Origin: Palleronia rufa
GTDB lineage: Bacteria; Pseudomonadota; Alphaproteobacteria; Rhodobacterales; Rhodobacteraceae
Assembly (NCBI RefSeq): GCF_000743715.1
Contig: NZ_JQEY01000004.1
Span: forward strand, 37,937 to 101,936
Length of the DNA: 64,000 bases
Direction: 5' to 3'
Shown: positions 36,360-45,938 of the stretch, piece by piece
Layout: each line of letters opens with the position of its first letter
Position numbering within the stretch: position 1 is the stretch's first letter
Notes under the pieces: model-generated
What the model was told of the DNA's origin: nothing
Database searches by the model: none
What the model saw: only the letters and a program-made list of their open reading frames with translations
Program-made: the position numbers and the translations under genes

Positions 36360-37107
36360 CATCGGACGCCGGGCCCCCGGCCGCGCCGCGGCGCTGGCGG
36401 GCGCGCTTGCGGTGCTGCTGGCCGCAGCGCCTCTGGCGGCCGCGCAGACGCGCCCGGCCCATGGCCTGGTCGAGACGCGGACCGGCCTGCCGCGCACCCT
36501 GCCCCTGGTGGTGGCCGGGCCCGACGGGCGCGACGCCTTCGTGGAGATGCGGGACGCCCGCACGGGTGACGTGGCGCTGACCGCCTATGCGCGGGCCGGC
36601 CGGCCGTTGCGGGTGCTGATGCCGCCGGGACGCTACACGCTGCGGGCCGCCCTGGGGCGGGACTGGCAGGGGCCGGAGCGTCTGTTCGGCGACGAAACCG
36701 GCCGCTACGTCCATCCCGTCCCGCTCGACTTCCGCGCCGGCTACGCCAGGAAGCGCGGGCAGTTCGTCGATCTGGCGGCCGGGTCGGCGCGCGGCATCGC
36801 CACCTGCGGTGTCGCCGTCATGGCCGGGCGCGACCGCCCGACGCCGCCCGTGCCCGGTGCCGACACGGCCCCCGGGGTCAGCACCTCGGTCGCGCCGGAC
36901 ACTCCGGCCGGTCCGGTCTTGCCGCCCGGCCCGCGCGATCCCATGCTCGACGGATGGCCGGATCTGGGGGCGAGCTACGCCGACATCGTTCCCGATGTGC
37001 CGATCGGCCAGAAGCTGGGAGAGGGGCGGCTTCCGTCGCTGGACCCGCCCGCGTTCGACGTGCCGCGCCGCACCGTCCTGCGCGAACGGGCCTGCGATCC
37101 CGACTGA
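36343..37107 (+). CDS. Secreted hypothetical protein
   Basis: 254 residues from a GTG start inside the zinc-finger gene. [20 protein letters not shown] then AAQT is a signal peptide cleaved near residue 35. The mature part has [36 protein letters not shown] and a Pro-rich linker before the C terminus. I do not know the family. The PPGRYTLR motif resembles carboxypeptidase-regulatory-like beta-sandwich segments. Possibly a periplasmic structural protein. Start codon choice is uncertain. Confidence 0.68.
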   Translation: MRTGTDIGRRAPGRAAALAGALAVLLAAAPLAAAQTRPAHGLVETRTGLPRTLPLVVAGPDGRDAFVEMRDARTGDVALTAYARAGRPLRVLMPPGRYTLRAALGRDWQGPERLFGDETGRYVHPVPLDFRAGYARKRGQFVDLAAGSARGIATCGVAVMAGRDRPTPPVPGADTAPGVSTSVAPDTPAGPVLPPGPRDPMLDGWPDLGASYADIVPDVPIGQKLGEGRLPSLDPPAFDVPRRTVLRERACDPD

Positions 37108-37300
37108 CCGGCACGGCGGACCCGGCCGGAGACGCTGCGGGCGCGCCGGAACCGCGGGGTCCGGCCCGCGCCCCGCGACGGCGCCGGGCGGCGCGGTCAG
37201 GCCGACCACACCGCCCCTCTCGCGGCCCGCCCGGCGGCGCTGGTCCCCGGCGCGGGATCGTGTCAAACAGATGCGGTCAATCCAACAAGGGGGGCGCCAC

Positions 37301-40090
37301 GTGCCGTTCGGCAAGGGCCATCACCTGCATCTGGTCGATGGATCGGCCTTCATCTTCCGCGCCTTCCACGCGCTGCCGCCGCTCACCCGCAAGTCCGACG
37401 GGCTGCCGGTGGGCGCGGTCTCGGGATTCGTGAACATGCTGTGGAAGACCATCCAGGACAACAAGGGTCCGGACGCGCCGACCCATGCGGCGGTGGTGTT
37501 CGACAAGGGTTCGCACACGTTCCGCAACGACATGTACGATCTCTACAAGGCCAACCGGGACGAGATGCCCGAGGCCCTGCGCCCGCAGATCCCGCTGACC
37601 CGCGAGGCCACGCGCGCCTTCAACGTCGCCTGTCTGGAGCAGGAGGGGTTCGAGGCCGACGACATCATCGCCACCCTCGCCTGCAAGGCGCGCGACGCGG
37701 GCGGACGGGTCACCATCGTGTCCTCGGACAAGGACCTGATGCAGCTTGTCGGCGGCGGCGTGGTGATGTTCGACGCCATGAAGAACACCGTCATCGACCG
37801 CGACGGGGTCGAGGCCAAGTTCGGCGTCGGGCCGGAGCGGGTGGTGGACGTCCAGGCGCTGGCCGGGGATTCGGTGGACAACGTGCCCGGCGCGCCCGGC
37901 ATCGGCATCAAGACCGCCGCGCAACTCATCAACGACTACGGCTCGCTTGAGGAGCTTCTCGACCGCGCCGGAGAGATCACCCAGCCAAAACGCCGCCAGA
38001 CCCTCATCGACCACCGCGCCCAGATCGAGCTGTCCAAGCGGCTCGTCCAGCTCGATTGCGGTATGGACCTCGGCTACGATCTGGACACGCTGGAGGTGCG
38101 CGACCCCGACCCCGAGGCGCTGATCGGGTTCCTGACGGGGATGGAGTTCCGCACCATCGTCCGCCGCGTGTCCGAGGAACTGGGCGTCGCGGCCCCCGCC
38201 ATTCCGGAATCCGCCCCGGCCGCAGAGGCGGAGGCGGCCGAGCAGCCACCGTTTCCCGAGGACTACACCTGGATCCGGACCGAGCCGGAACTGGCCGACT
38301 GGATCGCCCGCGCGACCGCCCAGGGCTACGTCGCCCTCGACACCGAAACCACCGCCCTCAATGAGATGCGGGCCCTTCTGGTCGGCGTGTCGCTGGCGCT
38401 GGAACCGGGTGTCGCGTGCTACATCCCCCTGGCGCACAAGCAGAACCCGGAGGCCGATCTCTTCGCCTCCGACGCGCTGGCCGAGGGGCAGGTGCCCTTC
38501 GACGCGGCCCTGGCGCTGCTGAAACCGCTGCTGGAAGACGCTTCCGTGCTGAAGATCCTGCAGAACGCCAAGTACGACACCAAGATCCTGGCGCGGCTCG
38601 GCATCGACGTGGCCCCCATCGACGACACCATGCTGCTCAGCTACGCGCTCCACGCCGGTCTGCACGGGCACGGGATGGACACGCTGTCCGAGCGCTACCT
38701 GGGCCACAACCCGATCCCCATCAAGGAGCTGATCGGGTCGGGCAAGGCTCAGGTCACCTTCGACAGGGTCGATTGCGTCAAGGCGGTGCGATACGCGGCA
38801 GAGGACGCCGACATCACGCTGCGCCTGCACGACCTGTTCAAGCCGCAGCTGCACCGCCACAGCGTCACCACCGTCTACGAGACGCTCGAACGCCCGCTGA
38901 TCCCGGTCCTTGCGCGCATGGAGATGGCCGGCATCCAGGTGGACCGCGACACGCTGTCCCGCATGTCGGGCGCCTTCGCGCAGAAGATGGCTGGGCTGGA
39001 GGACGAGATCCACGCCCTGGCCGGGGATCGCTTCAACGTCGGGAGCCCCGCGCAGGTCGGTGAGATCCTGTTCGACCGGCTCGGCCTGCCCGGCGGCAAG
39101 AAGGGCAAGAACGGCAAATACGCCACCCCCGCCGACGTGCTGGAGGATCTGGCGACCGAACATGCCCTGCCGGGCCGGATCCTCGACTGGCGGCAGGTGT
39201 CCAAGCTGAAATCGACCTACACCGACGCGCTGCAGGACCATATCGACCCCGCGACGGGACGGGTCCACACCTCCTATTCCATCGCCGGGGCCAATACCGG
39301 ACGGCTCGCCTCGACCGACCCGAACCTGCAGAACATCCCCATCCGCACCGAAGAAGGCCGCCGCATCCGCGAGGCCTTCGTGGCGCCGCAGGGCCGGGTG
39401 CTGGTCAGCCTCGACTATTCGCAGATCGAGTTGCGGATCCTGGCCCATATCGCCGGGATCGACGCGCTGAAGGCGGCGTTCAGGGACGGCCAGGACATCC
39501 ACGCCGCCACCGCGTCGGAGATGTTCAACGTGCCCCTGGACCAGATGACGCCGGAGATCCGCCGCCAGGCCAAGGCGATCAATTTCGGCGTGATCTACGG
39601 GATTTCGGGCTTCGGGCTGGCGCGCAACCTGCGCATCCCCCGCGACGAGGCGCAGGGCTTCATCGACCGCTATTTCGAGCGTTTCCCCGGCATCAGGGAC
39701 TACATGGCGGAGACGACCGCCTTCGCAAAGGAGCACGGCTACGTCCAGACGCTGTTCGGTCGCCGGATCAACACGCCCGAGATCAACGCCCGCGGGCCCG
39801 GGGCGGGCTTCGCCAAACGCGCGGCGATCAACGCGCCGATCCAGGGCACGGCCGCCGACGTGATCCGCCGCGCCATGATCCGCATGGAGGCCGCCATCGC
39901 CGGCCTGCCCGCGACAATGCTGTTGCAGGTGCACGACGAGTTGCTGTTCGAGGTCGAGGAGGGGCACCAGGACGCGCTGATCGCCCGCGCGCGGGAGGTG
40001 ATGGAGCAGGCCAGCCTGCCGGCGGTCGCCCTGTCGGTGCCGCTGCTGGCGGATGCGGGGCAGGGCGCCAATTGGGCCGAGGCGCATTGA
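37301..40090 (+). CDS. polA: DNA polymerase I
   Basis: 929 residues. The 5'-3' exonuclease (about 1-300) has LVDGSAFIFRAFHALPPLT and GDSVDNVPGAPGIGIKTA. The 3'-5' proofreading domain is intact: YVALDTETTAL, LQNAKYDTKIL and YAAEDADITL. The polymerase motifs are A LVSLDYSQIELRILAHIAGI, B RRQAKAINFGVIYGISGFGL and C LLQVHDELLFEVEEG. The GTG at 37301 is preferred because AAGGGGGG lies eight bases upstream; an in-frame ATG at 37271 has no comparable site. It functions in Okazaki fragment processing and repair. Confidence 0.96.
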   Translation: MPFGKGHHLHLVDGSAFIFRAFHALPPLTRKSDGLPVGAVSGFVNMLWKTIQDNKGPDAPTHAAVVFDKGSHTFRNDMYDLYKANRDEMPEALRPQIPLTREATRAFNVACLEQEGFEADDIIATLACKARDAGGRVTIVSSDKDLMQLVGGGVVMFDAMKNTVIDRDGVEAKFGVGPERVVDVQALAGDSVDNVPGAPGIGIKTAAQLINDYGSLEELLDRAGEITQPKRRQTLIDHRAQIELSKRLVQLDCGMDLGYDLDTLEVRDPDPEALIGFLTGMEFRTIVRRVSEELGVAAPAIPESAPAAEAEAAEQPPFPEDYTWIRTEPELADWIARATAQGYVALDTETTALNEMRALLVGVSLALEPGVACYIPLAHKQNPEADLFASDALAEGQVPFDAALALLKPLLEDASVLKILQNAKYDTKILARLGIDVAPIDDTMLLSYALHAGLHGHGMDTLSERYLGHNPIPIKELIGSGKAQVTFDRVDCVKAVRYAAEDADITLRLHDLFKPQLHRHSVTTVYETLERPLIPVLARMEMAGIQVDRDTLSRMSGAFAQKMAGLEDEIHALAGDRFNVGSPAQVGEILFDRLGLPGGKKGKNGKYATPADVLEDLATEHALPGRILDWRQVSKLKSTYTDALQDHIDPATGRVHTSYSIAGANTGRLASTDPNLQNIPIRTEEGRRIREAFVAPQGRVLVSLDYSQIELRILAHIAGIDALKAAFRDGQDIHAATASEMFNVPLDQMTPEIRRQAKAINFGVIYGISGFGLARNLRIPRDEAQGFIDRYFERFPGIRDYMAETTAFAKEHGYVQTLFGRRINTPEINARGPGAGFAKRAAINAPIQGTAADVIRRAMIRMEAAIAGLPATMLLQVHDELLFEVEEGHQDALIARAREVMEQASLPAVALSVPLLADAGQGANWAEAH

Positions 40091-40109
40091 GCGCCCCGGC
40101 CTGAGCGGC

Positions 40110-40322
40110 TCAGCGCGCAGTCGCGGCGTTGCCGTGCCAGTCGGGGCCGGCGGTCGCCACCGGGGCGAAGGCGTCCCCGGACTGGGCCAGAAGCATGATC
40201 GCCAGCGCGACGGCCAGTTTCAGCGTCAGGACCATCCCGAGGCGGGACAGGTCGGCGGCGCGCTGGTCGGCGCAGGGGCGCGCCGGCGCGGCGGGATCGG
40301 GGTGGGTGTGTGACAGGATCAT
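40110..40322 (-). CDS. Small membrane protein, convergent with polA
   Basis: 70 residues: a hydrophilic N terminus (MILSHTHPDPAAPARPCADQ), one membrane helix (RLGMVLTLKLAVALAIMLLA) and a short polar tail. CACGGAGATACCCC before the ATG contains a plausible GGAGA ribosome-binding site. No family recognised. The tail-to-tail junction with polA has a small hairpin CTGAG-CGG-CTCAG (40101-40113) containing its stop codon. Confidence 0.6.
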   Translation of the reverse strand: MILSHTHPDPAAPARPCADQRAADLSRLGMVLTLKLAVALAIMLLAQSGDAFAPVATAGPDWHGNAATAR

Positions 40323-40469
40323 GGGGTATCTCCGTGCGGAAGAGTGGGCGTCCTCTCCGGAACTACATCGGCGTACGCATCTTGTGAAACGAATGATCGG
40401 CAGGGCTTCCATCACGAAAATAGATGCAATGCGGCCCCAGCCCGCCACCGCGGCGGGCCGGGCGCGGCC

Positions 40470-41084
40470 ATGAGCCGTCCGCGCAGGCCCGCCGCCGTCC
40501 CGTCGCGGCTGGTGGCGTTCAACAAGCCGATGAACGTCCTCAGCCAGTTCACCCCGGACGGCCGCTGGCCGGGTCTGGGCGCGCATCTGGACCTGCCCGG
40601 GCTCTATCCGGCGGGGCGGCTCGACCGCGACAGCGAGGGTCTGCTGCTGCTGACCGACGACGGCCGGTTGCAGGCGCGGCTGACCGATCCCCGCTACAAG
40701 ATGCCCAAGACCTATCTTGTCCAGGTCGAGGGCACGCCGTCGGACGATCAGCTTCGCGCCCTGCGCGCCGGGGTGACGCTGAAGGACGGGCCGACCCGCC
40801 CGGCGGGGGCCGAACGCATCGCCCCGCCGGGTCTCTGGCCGCGCGACCCGCCGGTGAGGTCGCGCAAGACCGTTGCCGATTCGTGGCTGCGCCTGACCCT
40901 GCGGGAGGGGCGCAACCGCCAGGTCCGCCGCATGACCGCTCATGTCGGGCTGCCGTGCCTGCGGCTGGTGCGCTGGGCGATCGGTCCGGTCGACCTGGAC
41001 GGGCTTGCGCCCGGCGCCTGGCGCGCGCTCGACCCCCGGACGATCAGCCCGGACGGCCGGATCGGCGCGATTCCGCCGATGTGA
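40470..41084 (+). CDS. rRNA pseudouridine synthase (RsuA/RluE type)
   Basis: 204 residues without an S4 domain, as in RluE. RLVAFNKPMNVLSQFTPDGR opens the catalytic domain. YPAGRLDRDSEGLLLLTDDG carries the catalytic Asp in RLDRDS. KTYLVQVEG and LREGRNRQVRRMTAHVGLP follow. RluE modifies U2457 of 23S rRNA in E. coli; the exact target here is inferred from the domain architecture. Confidence 0.92.
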   Translation: MSRPRRPAAVPSRLVAFNKPMNVLSQFTPDGRWPGLGAHLDLPGLYPAGRLDRDSEGLLLLTDDGRLQARLTDPRYKMPKTYLVQVEGTPSDDQLRALRAGVTLKDGPTRPAGAERIAPPGLWPRDPPVRSRKTVADSWLRLTLREGRNRQVRRMTAHVGLPCLRLVRWAIGPVDLDGLAPGAWRALDPRTISPDGRIGAIPPM

Positions 41085-41200
41085 CCGGGGTGTGACGTTC
41101 GGCGGCCAAAACGGCAAGCGGACCGACCGCGGGCATGACAGCCCGGCCGATCGCTGCGACGTTCCCCCGGTATCCGAAGACATCCGCAAGGAGGCCCGCC

Positions 41201-41509
41201 ATGGTCGCACGCTTCATTCTGCCCGTTCTTTGCCTGATGGCAAGCCCCGCCCTGGCCGAGCGGACGGCGGTCCGCGACATGGTCTCGAAATCCGGCGAGG
41301 TCTATGCCGAAACGCGGCTGCCCGCCGGCAGCCGGCTGACCGGCGCCGGAAAGGTCATCCGGCTGAGCGCCGATTGCCGCGCGGAAATCGCGGGAGAAGG
41401 CGAGGGGCGCTGGTTCTGGACCGCAGAGGGCACGACCGTGCGCGTCGCTGGACGCGCTATTCGGTTCCGCGACGTGCCGCTGCTGTCTCTGGTGCGCTGC
41501 GTGGGTTAG
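41201..41509 (+). CDS. Small secreted hypothetical protein
   Basis: 102 residues. RFILPVLCLMASPALA is a signal peptide with cleavage after ALA near residue 19. The mature part is short and beta-rich (GEVYAETRLPAGSRLTGAGK, CRAEIAGEGEGRWFWTAEGT) with two cysteines that could pair. AAGGAGG is ideally placed before the ATG. Family not recognised. Confidence 0.7.
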   Translation: MVARFILPVLCLMASPALAERTAVRDMVSKSGEVYAETRLPAGSRLTGAGKVIRLSADCRAEIAGEGEGRWFWTAEGTTVRVAGRAIRFRDVPLLSLVRCVG

Positions 41510-41601
41510 TGCGGGGCCGCGCGTCATCGGGTCACGGCCGGGAACGAATGGCGCGCCGATGCGCTGACCGGGCGACACGCAACGACCCGAGGATTTTTGT
41601 C

Positions 41602-42129
41602 ATGCCCACCACCCCCACACCCGACGCCAAGGCCCCCGATCTCAAGCTGCCGCTGATCATCGGCACGGATTGGGAGCTTTCCGCCCAGTCGCCGGGCGCC
41701 TTCACCCAGATCATCGTCTATCGCGGCCTGCATTGCCCGGTCTGCAAGAGCTATCTCGGCCAGAGCCGCGCGCTCTACGACCGGTTTCTGGAAAAGGGCG
41801 TGGAGACCATCCACGTCTCCATGGACAGCGAGGACCGCGCGCGGCAGGCCCATGAGGACTGGGGGCTGGACCCGATCCCCATGGGCTACGGGATGACCGC
41901 CGACCAGGCCGCGGACTGGGGCCTTTATGTCTCGCAGCCGATCCAGGACAGCGAAAAGGCGGATTTCGCGGAACCGGCTGTGTTCTGGGTGCGCCCGGAC
42001 GGACGGCTCTATCTGGCCGCCGTGTCGAACTCGCCCTTCGCGCGCCCGGATCTTGAGGCACTGTTGGGCAAGGTCGACTTCATCAAGAACAACGACTACC
42101 CCGCCCGCGGCCAGCAAAAGGCTGCCTGA
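41602..42129 (+). CDS. AhpC/TSA-type peroxiredoxin-like protein
   Basis: 175 residues in the thioredoxin fold. FTQIIVYRGLHCPVCKSYLG contains a CPVC motif at the peroxidatic position, followed by GVETIHVSMDSEDRARQAHE, WGLYVSQPIQD and VFWVRPDGRLYLAAVSN. It reduces peroxides or acts as a redoxin; the exact reductant is unknown. Cytoplasmic. AT-rich GAGGATTTTTGTC precedes the ATG. Confidence 0.88.
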   Translation: MPTTPTPDAKAPDLKLPLIIGTDWELSAQSPGAFTQIIVYRGLHCPVCKSYLGQSRALYDRFLEKGVETIHVSMDSEDRARQAHEDWGLDPIPMGYGMTADQAADWGLYVSQPIQDSEKADFAEPAVFWVRPDGRLYLAAVSNSPFARPDLEALLGKVDFIKNNDYPARGQQKAA

Positions 42130-42499
42130 GCGCCCGCGCCGCCGACCATGGCCGGATGTCCCGGTGCGCGTTGTCCCGCGCGTCACCGGCCGACCCGGCG
42201 ACACGACGCCGGGCCTCTTCTGTCGTGCCACGCGGATGCGGCCGCCGCCGTCTCCTTGAGGGCGGTTTCAATCCGTGACAGGGCGGGCGGCGATCCGCCG
42301 CGCGCGGTGGGCATTCCGTTGCAAGACGCGCGCGGCGGATCGGCCAGGCCGACATGCCTTGTCACGTCCGGGCACCAAGTGCAGGGCATGTCCGCGTCGG
42401 TCGCGACGCGGCGAGCGCTGATCATCGAGCCGCCCGGACGGGAACCGAGATTGCAGTTGGGCCAGTCCCGGCCGCAGATCGCGACACGCAGTCCCTGAG
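42130..42499. other. Intergenic region next to the IS5 relic
   Basis: About 370 bases with no supported gene. Minus-strand frames run on from the IS5 relic but lose any transposase similarity. This could be decayed element flank. Confidence 0.45.
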
Positions 42500-42875
42500 T
42501 TGCGGTTTTACGATGGCCGATCCCGAGCCTGCGGATGCAGGGCGCGGCGACGCAATCTGTGATGTTGTTGAAGTCGCACCGCAGGCGTGTTCGAGCCAAC
42601 GGAAACCGTTCGATCGCGTCGAAGGCCCGGTCGACGGTTCGGACGGCCCGACAGCGCGGTTGACCGTGAATGAGCGCGGTCACGCCGGATGCCCGGATTG
42701 CGAAGGGCGCCGCCAAGCGAAAATATCCAAGGTCGCCCGCGACACCGTGGCTGAGGCAAAGAGGACCGGCCACCTCCGGCGCGGTGCCCGGGCGTGAGAA
42801 ACGAGCGCACCGGATGGCTGCCCGCGTCCGTCACGGTGGGGATCCTGGTCGCCAGACCTCCCCCCGTCCGGCCGA
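42500..42875 (-). pseudogene. IS5-family transposase relic
   Basis: Two minus-strand frames carry successive pieces of an IS5-type DDE transposase. GGLATRIPTVTDAGSHPVRS continuing FLTPGHRAGG (about 42866-42790) is the second-Asp region (TKIH-type ...LTDALGxPVRFxLTPGQ). After a frameshift near 42740, DLGYFRLAAPFAIRASGVTA with LIHGQPR matches ADRGYDADWFR...IPxRxNR, and AFDAIERFPLARTRLRCDFN covers the final Glu helix. The N-terminal part and the ends are missing. Inactive. Confidence 0.6.
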
Positions 42876-43082
42876 CCGCGTGTTCCGAGCGCCCCTTTTT
42901 CCACCGGCGGCGCGCTGACCGCGCGGTATCGGATGGCCGGGATCGTCAGCCGGTCATCACCCCGCCAAGCCTCCTGGCTTGCCTGAGAGACGCGGCGCGA
43001 TGACCGCCCACTCGGTTTCGCTCAGTTCGTGTCCGCCCGTCAGCGCGCCACGACAACGCAGAAGTGGAATCCGTCCACGGGG

Positions 43083-43778
43083 TCACGACCCAGCCGGAGG
43101 TCCGTGCCCGTCGCAGGCGTAAAAAACGTCGAGCGTGCGGCCGGGCGCGTCCGCGAACGTGCCCGCGGCGGTCAGCCTCCGCATCCGGTCGACGCGGAAC
43201 ATGCGGAAATCGTCTCTGAGTTCGCACCAGGCGATCAACGTCCAGACCTTGCCCCAGAACACCAGCGACAGCGGCCGCACATGGCGCAGTGTCGGCGTCC
43301 CCGCCTCGTCGCGGTAGTCCATCGCCAGCCGCGTCCGCCGGTCGATGGCGTCGTCCAGCAGGTCCAGCCTGGCGCGGGTCGCCGCGTCCAAATCAGGCGT
43401 CTCGAACGCGTGGATCGGCACCCGGTCGGCGGCGCGGGCAAGGTCCGGTGGCATCACGGCCGCGATCTTGGCCAGCGCGTCCGCCGCCGCCCCCGCCATC
43501 GCGCGCCCGCCCCAGGCCTGGACCAGCCGCGCGCCGGTCACCAGGGCCGAGACCTCGGGGCGGGTGAACATCAGCGGCGGCAGATCGAAACCGGGGCGCA
43601 TCACATAGCCCACGCCGGCCTCGCCCTCGATCGGTACGCCGGAGGCCATCAGGTCGGCGATGTCGCGGTAGATCGTCCGCTCGCTGACCTCCAGGCGTTC
43701 GGACAAGCGCCGGGCCGTCGTCAGCCGGCCGCCGCGCAGAAGCTCGACCAGGCGGTAGAGACGGTCGGCCCGGCGCAT
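43083..43778 (-). CDS. HTH/WYL-domain transcriptional regulator (YafY-like)
   Basis: 231 residues. DeoR-like helix-turn-helix MRRADRLYRLVELLRGGRLT, ARRLSERLEVSERTIYRDIA, then a WYL domain (RLAMDYRDEAGTPTLRHVRP, LSLVFWGKVWTLIAWCELRD, FRMFRVDRM). WYL domains bind nucleotide or small-molecule ligands. The gene starts 3 bases after the VOC gene stop, so the pair forms an operon, a common arrangement in which the regulator controls its VOC neighbour. Confidence 0.92.
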   Translation of the reverse strand: MRRADRLYRLVELLRGGRLTTARRLSERLEVSERTIYRDIADLMASGVPIEGEAGVGYVMRPGFDLPPLMFTRPEVSALVTGARLVQAWGGRAMAGAAADALAKIAAVMPPDLARAADRVPIHAFETPDLDAATRARLDLLDDAIDRRTRLAMDYRDEAGTPTLRHVRPLSLVFWGKVWTLIAWCELRDDFRMFRVDRMRRLTAAGTFADAPGRTLDVFYACDGHGPPAGS

Positions 43779-43781
43779 CGC

Positions 43782-44144
43782 TCAGGCGAACAGGCCGATG
43801 GAATTGCCGTCCGGGTCGGTGGCGTAGAAGAACGTGCCCGCCGGGATCTCGATCGGGTCGGACACGACCGTGCCGCCGTTCTCGCGGATGCGCGCGGCGG
43901 CCGTGTCCAGACCGTCCGGGGCGGCCAGGTGGATCGTCGGGCCGCTGCCGGCGGCGGCGGGCGTGCCGGGGTAGAGGTGCCCGCTCACGCCATCGTCGTC
44001 CATCCCGGTCAGCGCGACGATCGGGTTCGGTCCGCCGTTTCGGGTCTCCAGATCGCGGCCCATCAGGGCGCTGTAGAACGTCCGCGCACGCTCCAGATCC
44101 GTCACCGGGATCTCGAACCAGACACAGGTGTTGCTCGTGGTCAT
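43782..44144 (-). CDS. VOC-family (glyoxalase/bleomycin-resistance fold) protein
   Basis: 120 residues: CVWFEIPVTDLERARTFYSA opens the first beta-alpha-beta-beta-beta module, and GTFFYATDPDGNSIGLFA closes the second. AAAGGAGAA precedes the ATG. Family members include metal-dependent lyases and antibiotic-binding proteins; the function here is open. Two TGACAG/CTGTCA half-sites lie upstream (44190-44220), a possible operator for the neighbouring WYL regulator. Confidence 0.88.
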   Translation of the reverse strand: MTTSNTCVWFEIPVTDLERARTFYSALMGRDLETRNGGPNPIVALTGMDDDGVSGHLYPGTPAAAGSGPTIHLAAPDGLDTAAARIRENGGTVVSDPIEIPAGTFFYATDPDGNSIGLFA

Positions 44145-44284
44145 CGCGTTCTCCTTTGCGGGTTGCACGGGACCGGGTCTAGCGCCCCCCTGCTGACAGC
44201 ATCCTGTCAGCAGACTGTCAGCGCGGTGCCGCAACGGCAAGCCAGCGGCGGCCGGAGCCGTCCGTGACGCCGGTCGGCCAGGGA

Positions 44285-44848
44285 TCAGTCGGGCAATTCC
44301 GCGGCCGGGATGATCGCAAAGAACGTGTCGCGCGACACCACGCCGAACCAGTCGGTGCCGTCCTGGTCGCGCACCTCTCCCAGATCGACCAGCCGGTAGA
44401 AACTCTTGCGGTCGATCCGCGCCTCGAGGTTGCGGCGCACCGTCACATAGGGCGCCGGCGCGCCGTCGGCGTCGCGCACCACCCGGATCGGGTGCTCCGG
44501 GTCGGCGGTCACCGTGTCGCCGACGTTGGTGGTAAAGGTCAGCGCGCCGTCCGCGGCCTCCACGTCCACGGCGATGAACGGCACGTCCTCGACCACGATG
44601 CCCAGTTTCTCGACCGGTGTGACCAGGAAATAGGCGTCGCCCTCCTTTTTCAGCACGGTGGAGAACAGCCGCACCAGCTTGTGCCGCCCGATGGGCGTGC
44701 CCTCGTAGAACCACGTGCCGTCGCGCCGGATCCGCATGTCCATGTCGCCGCAGAACTCGGGGTTCCACTTGTCGATGGGCGGCAATCCGCCCTTCGCGGC
44801 GGCGCGGGTCACCTCTTCCAGCGCCTTGGCGTCCGGCATCACAGCCAT
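44285..44848 (-). CDS. DUF1285 protein
   Basis: 187 residues: GLPPIDKWNPEFCGDMDMRI, RRDGTWFYEGTPIGRHKLVR, LFSTVLKKEGDAYFLVTPVE and VEDVPFIAVDVE are the DUF1285 core (two beta domains). Structural work on the family suggests ligand or signalling roles, not settled. Start MAVMPDAKA at 44848 is chosen for the GGGGGTGGG upstream; an in-frame ATG at 44872 is possible. Divergent from the MoxR operon, with only 88 bases between starts. Confidence 0.9.
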   Translation of the reverse strand: MAVMPDAKALEEVTRAAAKGGLPPIDKWNPEFCGDMDMRIRRDGTWFYEGTPIGRHKLVRLFSTVLKKEGDAYFLVTPVEKLGIVVEDVPFIAVDVEAADGALTFTTNVGDTVTADPEHPIRVVRDADGAPAPYVTVRRNLEARIDRKSFYRLVDLGEVRDQDGTDWFGVVSRDTFFAIIPAAELPD

Positions 44849-44936
44849 TTGTCCCACCCCCTGTTTTGTCATTTGCGCAGGGTGCGATACCTCTGCACGA
44901 TGCCGGCCATTACCTAGACGCCAACGGAGCAATGTC

Positions 44937-45938
44937 ATGTCGGACCCCATTCTCGACGAGATCGACGCCCTCGGCGGCAAGCTGGCGCAGGCGCGGGACT
45001 CGATCACCCGGCGCTTCATCGGCCAGACCCGCGTGGTCGATCTGGTGCTCTCCACGCTGCTCTGCGGCGGCCACGGGCTGCTGATCGGCCTGCCGGGGCT
45101 GGGCAAGACCCGTCTGGTAGAGACCCTGTCCACGGTCATGGGGCTGGACGGCAAGCGCGTGCAGTTCACCCCGGACCTGATGCCCGCCGACATCCTGGGG
45201 TCGGAGGTGCTGGAGACCGGCGCCGACGGCTCGCGCGCGTTCAAGTTCATCGAAGGGCCGGTGTTCTGCCAGCTCCTCATGGCCGATGAGATCAACCGCG
45301 CCAGCCCCCGCACCCAGTCCGCGCTGCTGCAGGCGATGCAGGAGAAATCCGTGACCGTGGCGGGTCAGCCCCACGCGCTGGCCGCGCCGTTCCACGTGCT
45401 GGCCACCCAGAACCCGATCGAGCAGGAGGGGACCTATCCGCTGCCCGAGGCGCAGCTCGACCGGTTCCTGGTGCAGATCGACGTGCCCTACCCGGACCGC
45501 GAGACCGAGCGCGACATCCTGCTGGCCACCACCGGCGCCGAGGAGGAGGCCGCCCATGCCGTCCTCACCGACCATGAACTGATCGCGGCGCAACTGCTGC
45601 TGCGCCGGATGCCCGTGGGCGACGGGGTGACCGAGGCGATCCTGGATCTGGTGCGCGCCTGCCGCCCGGAGGATCCCACCGCATCGGCGGCGATTTCCGA
45701 ACATGTCGGCTGGGGGCCGGGCCCGCGTGCGGCGCAGGCGCTGATGCTCACCGTGCGGGCGCGGGCGCTGCTGGACGGCCGCCTTGCGCCCAACGTGGAG
45801 GACGTGGCCGAGATGGCCGCGCCGGTCCTGATCCACCGCATGGCCCTGACCTTCGCCGCCCGCGCCCGCGGAGAGGACCTGTCGCACCTCATCGCCGACA
45901 CGATCCAGGGCCTGACGCGCACCCGGTCCGCGGCGTGA
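44937..45938 (+). CDS. MoxR-type AAA+ ATPase
   Basis: 333 residues. Walker A GLPGLGKTRLVETL, the MoxR-specific VQFTPDLMPADILGSEVLE, Walker B ADEINRASPRTQSALLQAMQ, sensor 1 VLATQNPIEQEGTYPLPEAQ and LDRFLVQIDVPYP. MoxR ATPases act as chaperones with VWA- or DUF58-domain partners. The next gene is DUF58, overlapping by GTGA (45935-45938), and BatA-like membrane proteins follow, forming a standard four-gene Rhodobacteraceae set. Confidence 0.94.
   Translation: MSDPILDEIDALGGKLAQARDSITRRFIGQTRVVDLVLSTLLCGGHGLLIGLPGLGKTRLVETLSTVMGLDGKRVQFTPDLMPADILGSEVLETGADGSRAFKFIEGPVFCQLLMADEINRASPRTQSALLQAMQEKSVTVAGQPHALAAPFHVLATQNPIEQEGTYPLPEAQLDRFLVQIDVPYPDRETERDILLATTGAEEEAAHAVLTDHELIAAQLLLRRMPVGDGVTEAILDLVRACRPEDPTASAAISEHVGWGPGPRAAQALMLTVRARALLDGRLAPNVEDVAEMAAPVLIHRMALTFAARARGEDLSHLIADTIQGLTRTRSAA

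Noticed and set aside
36809-37300. Upstream in-frame extension of polA by up to 164 codons
   Set aside because: It overlaps the secreted-protein gene in another frame and has no polymerase similarity; GTG 37301 has a strong ribosome-binding site.
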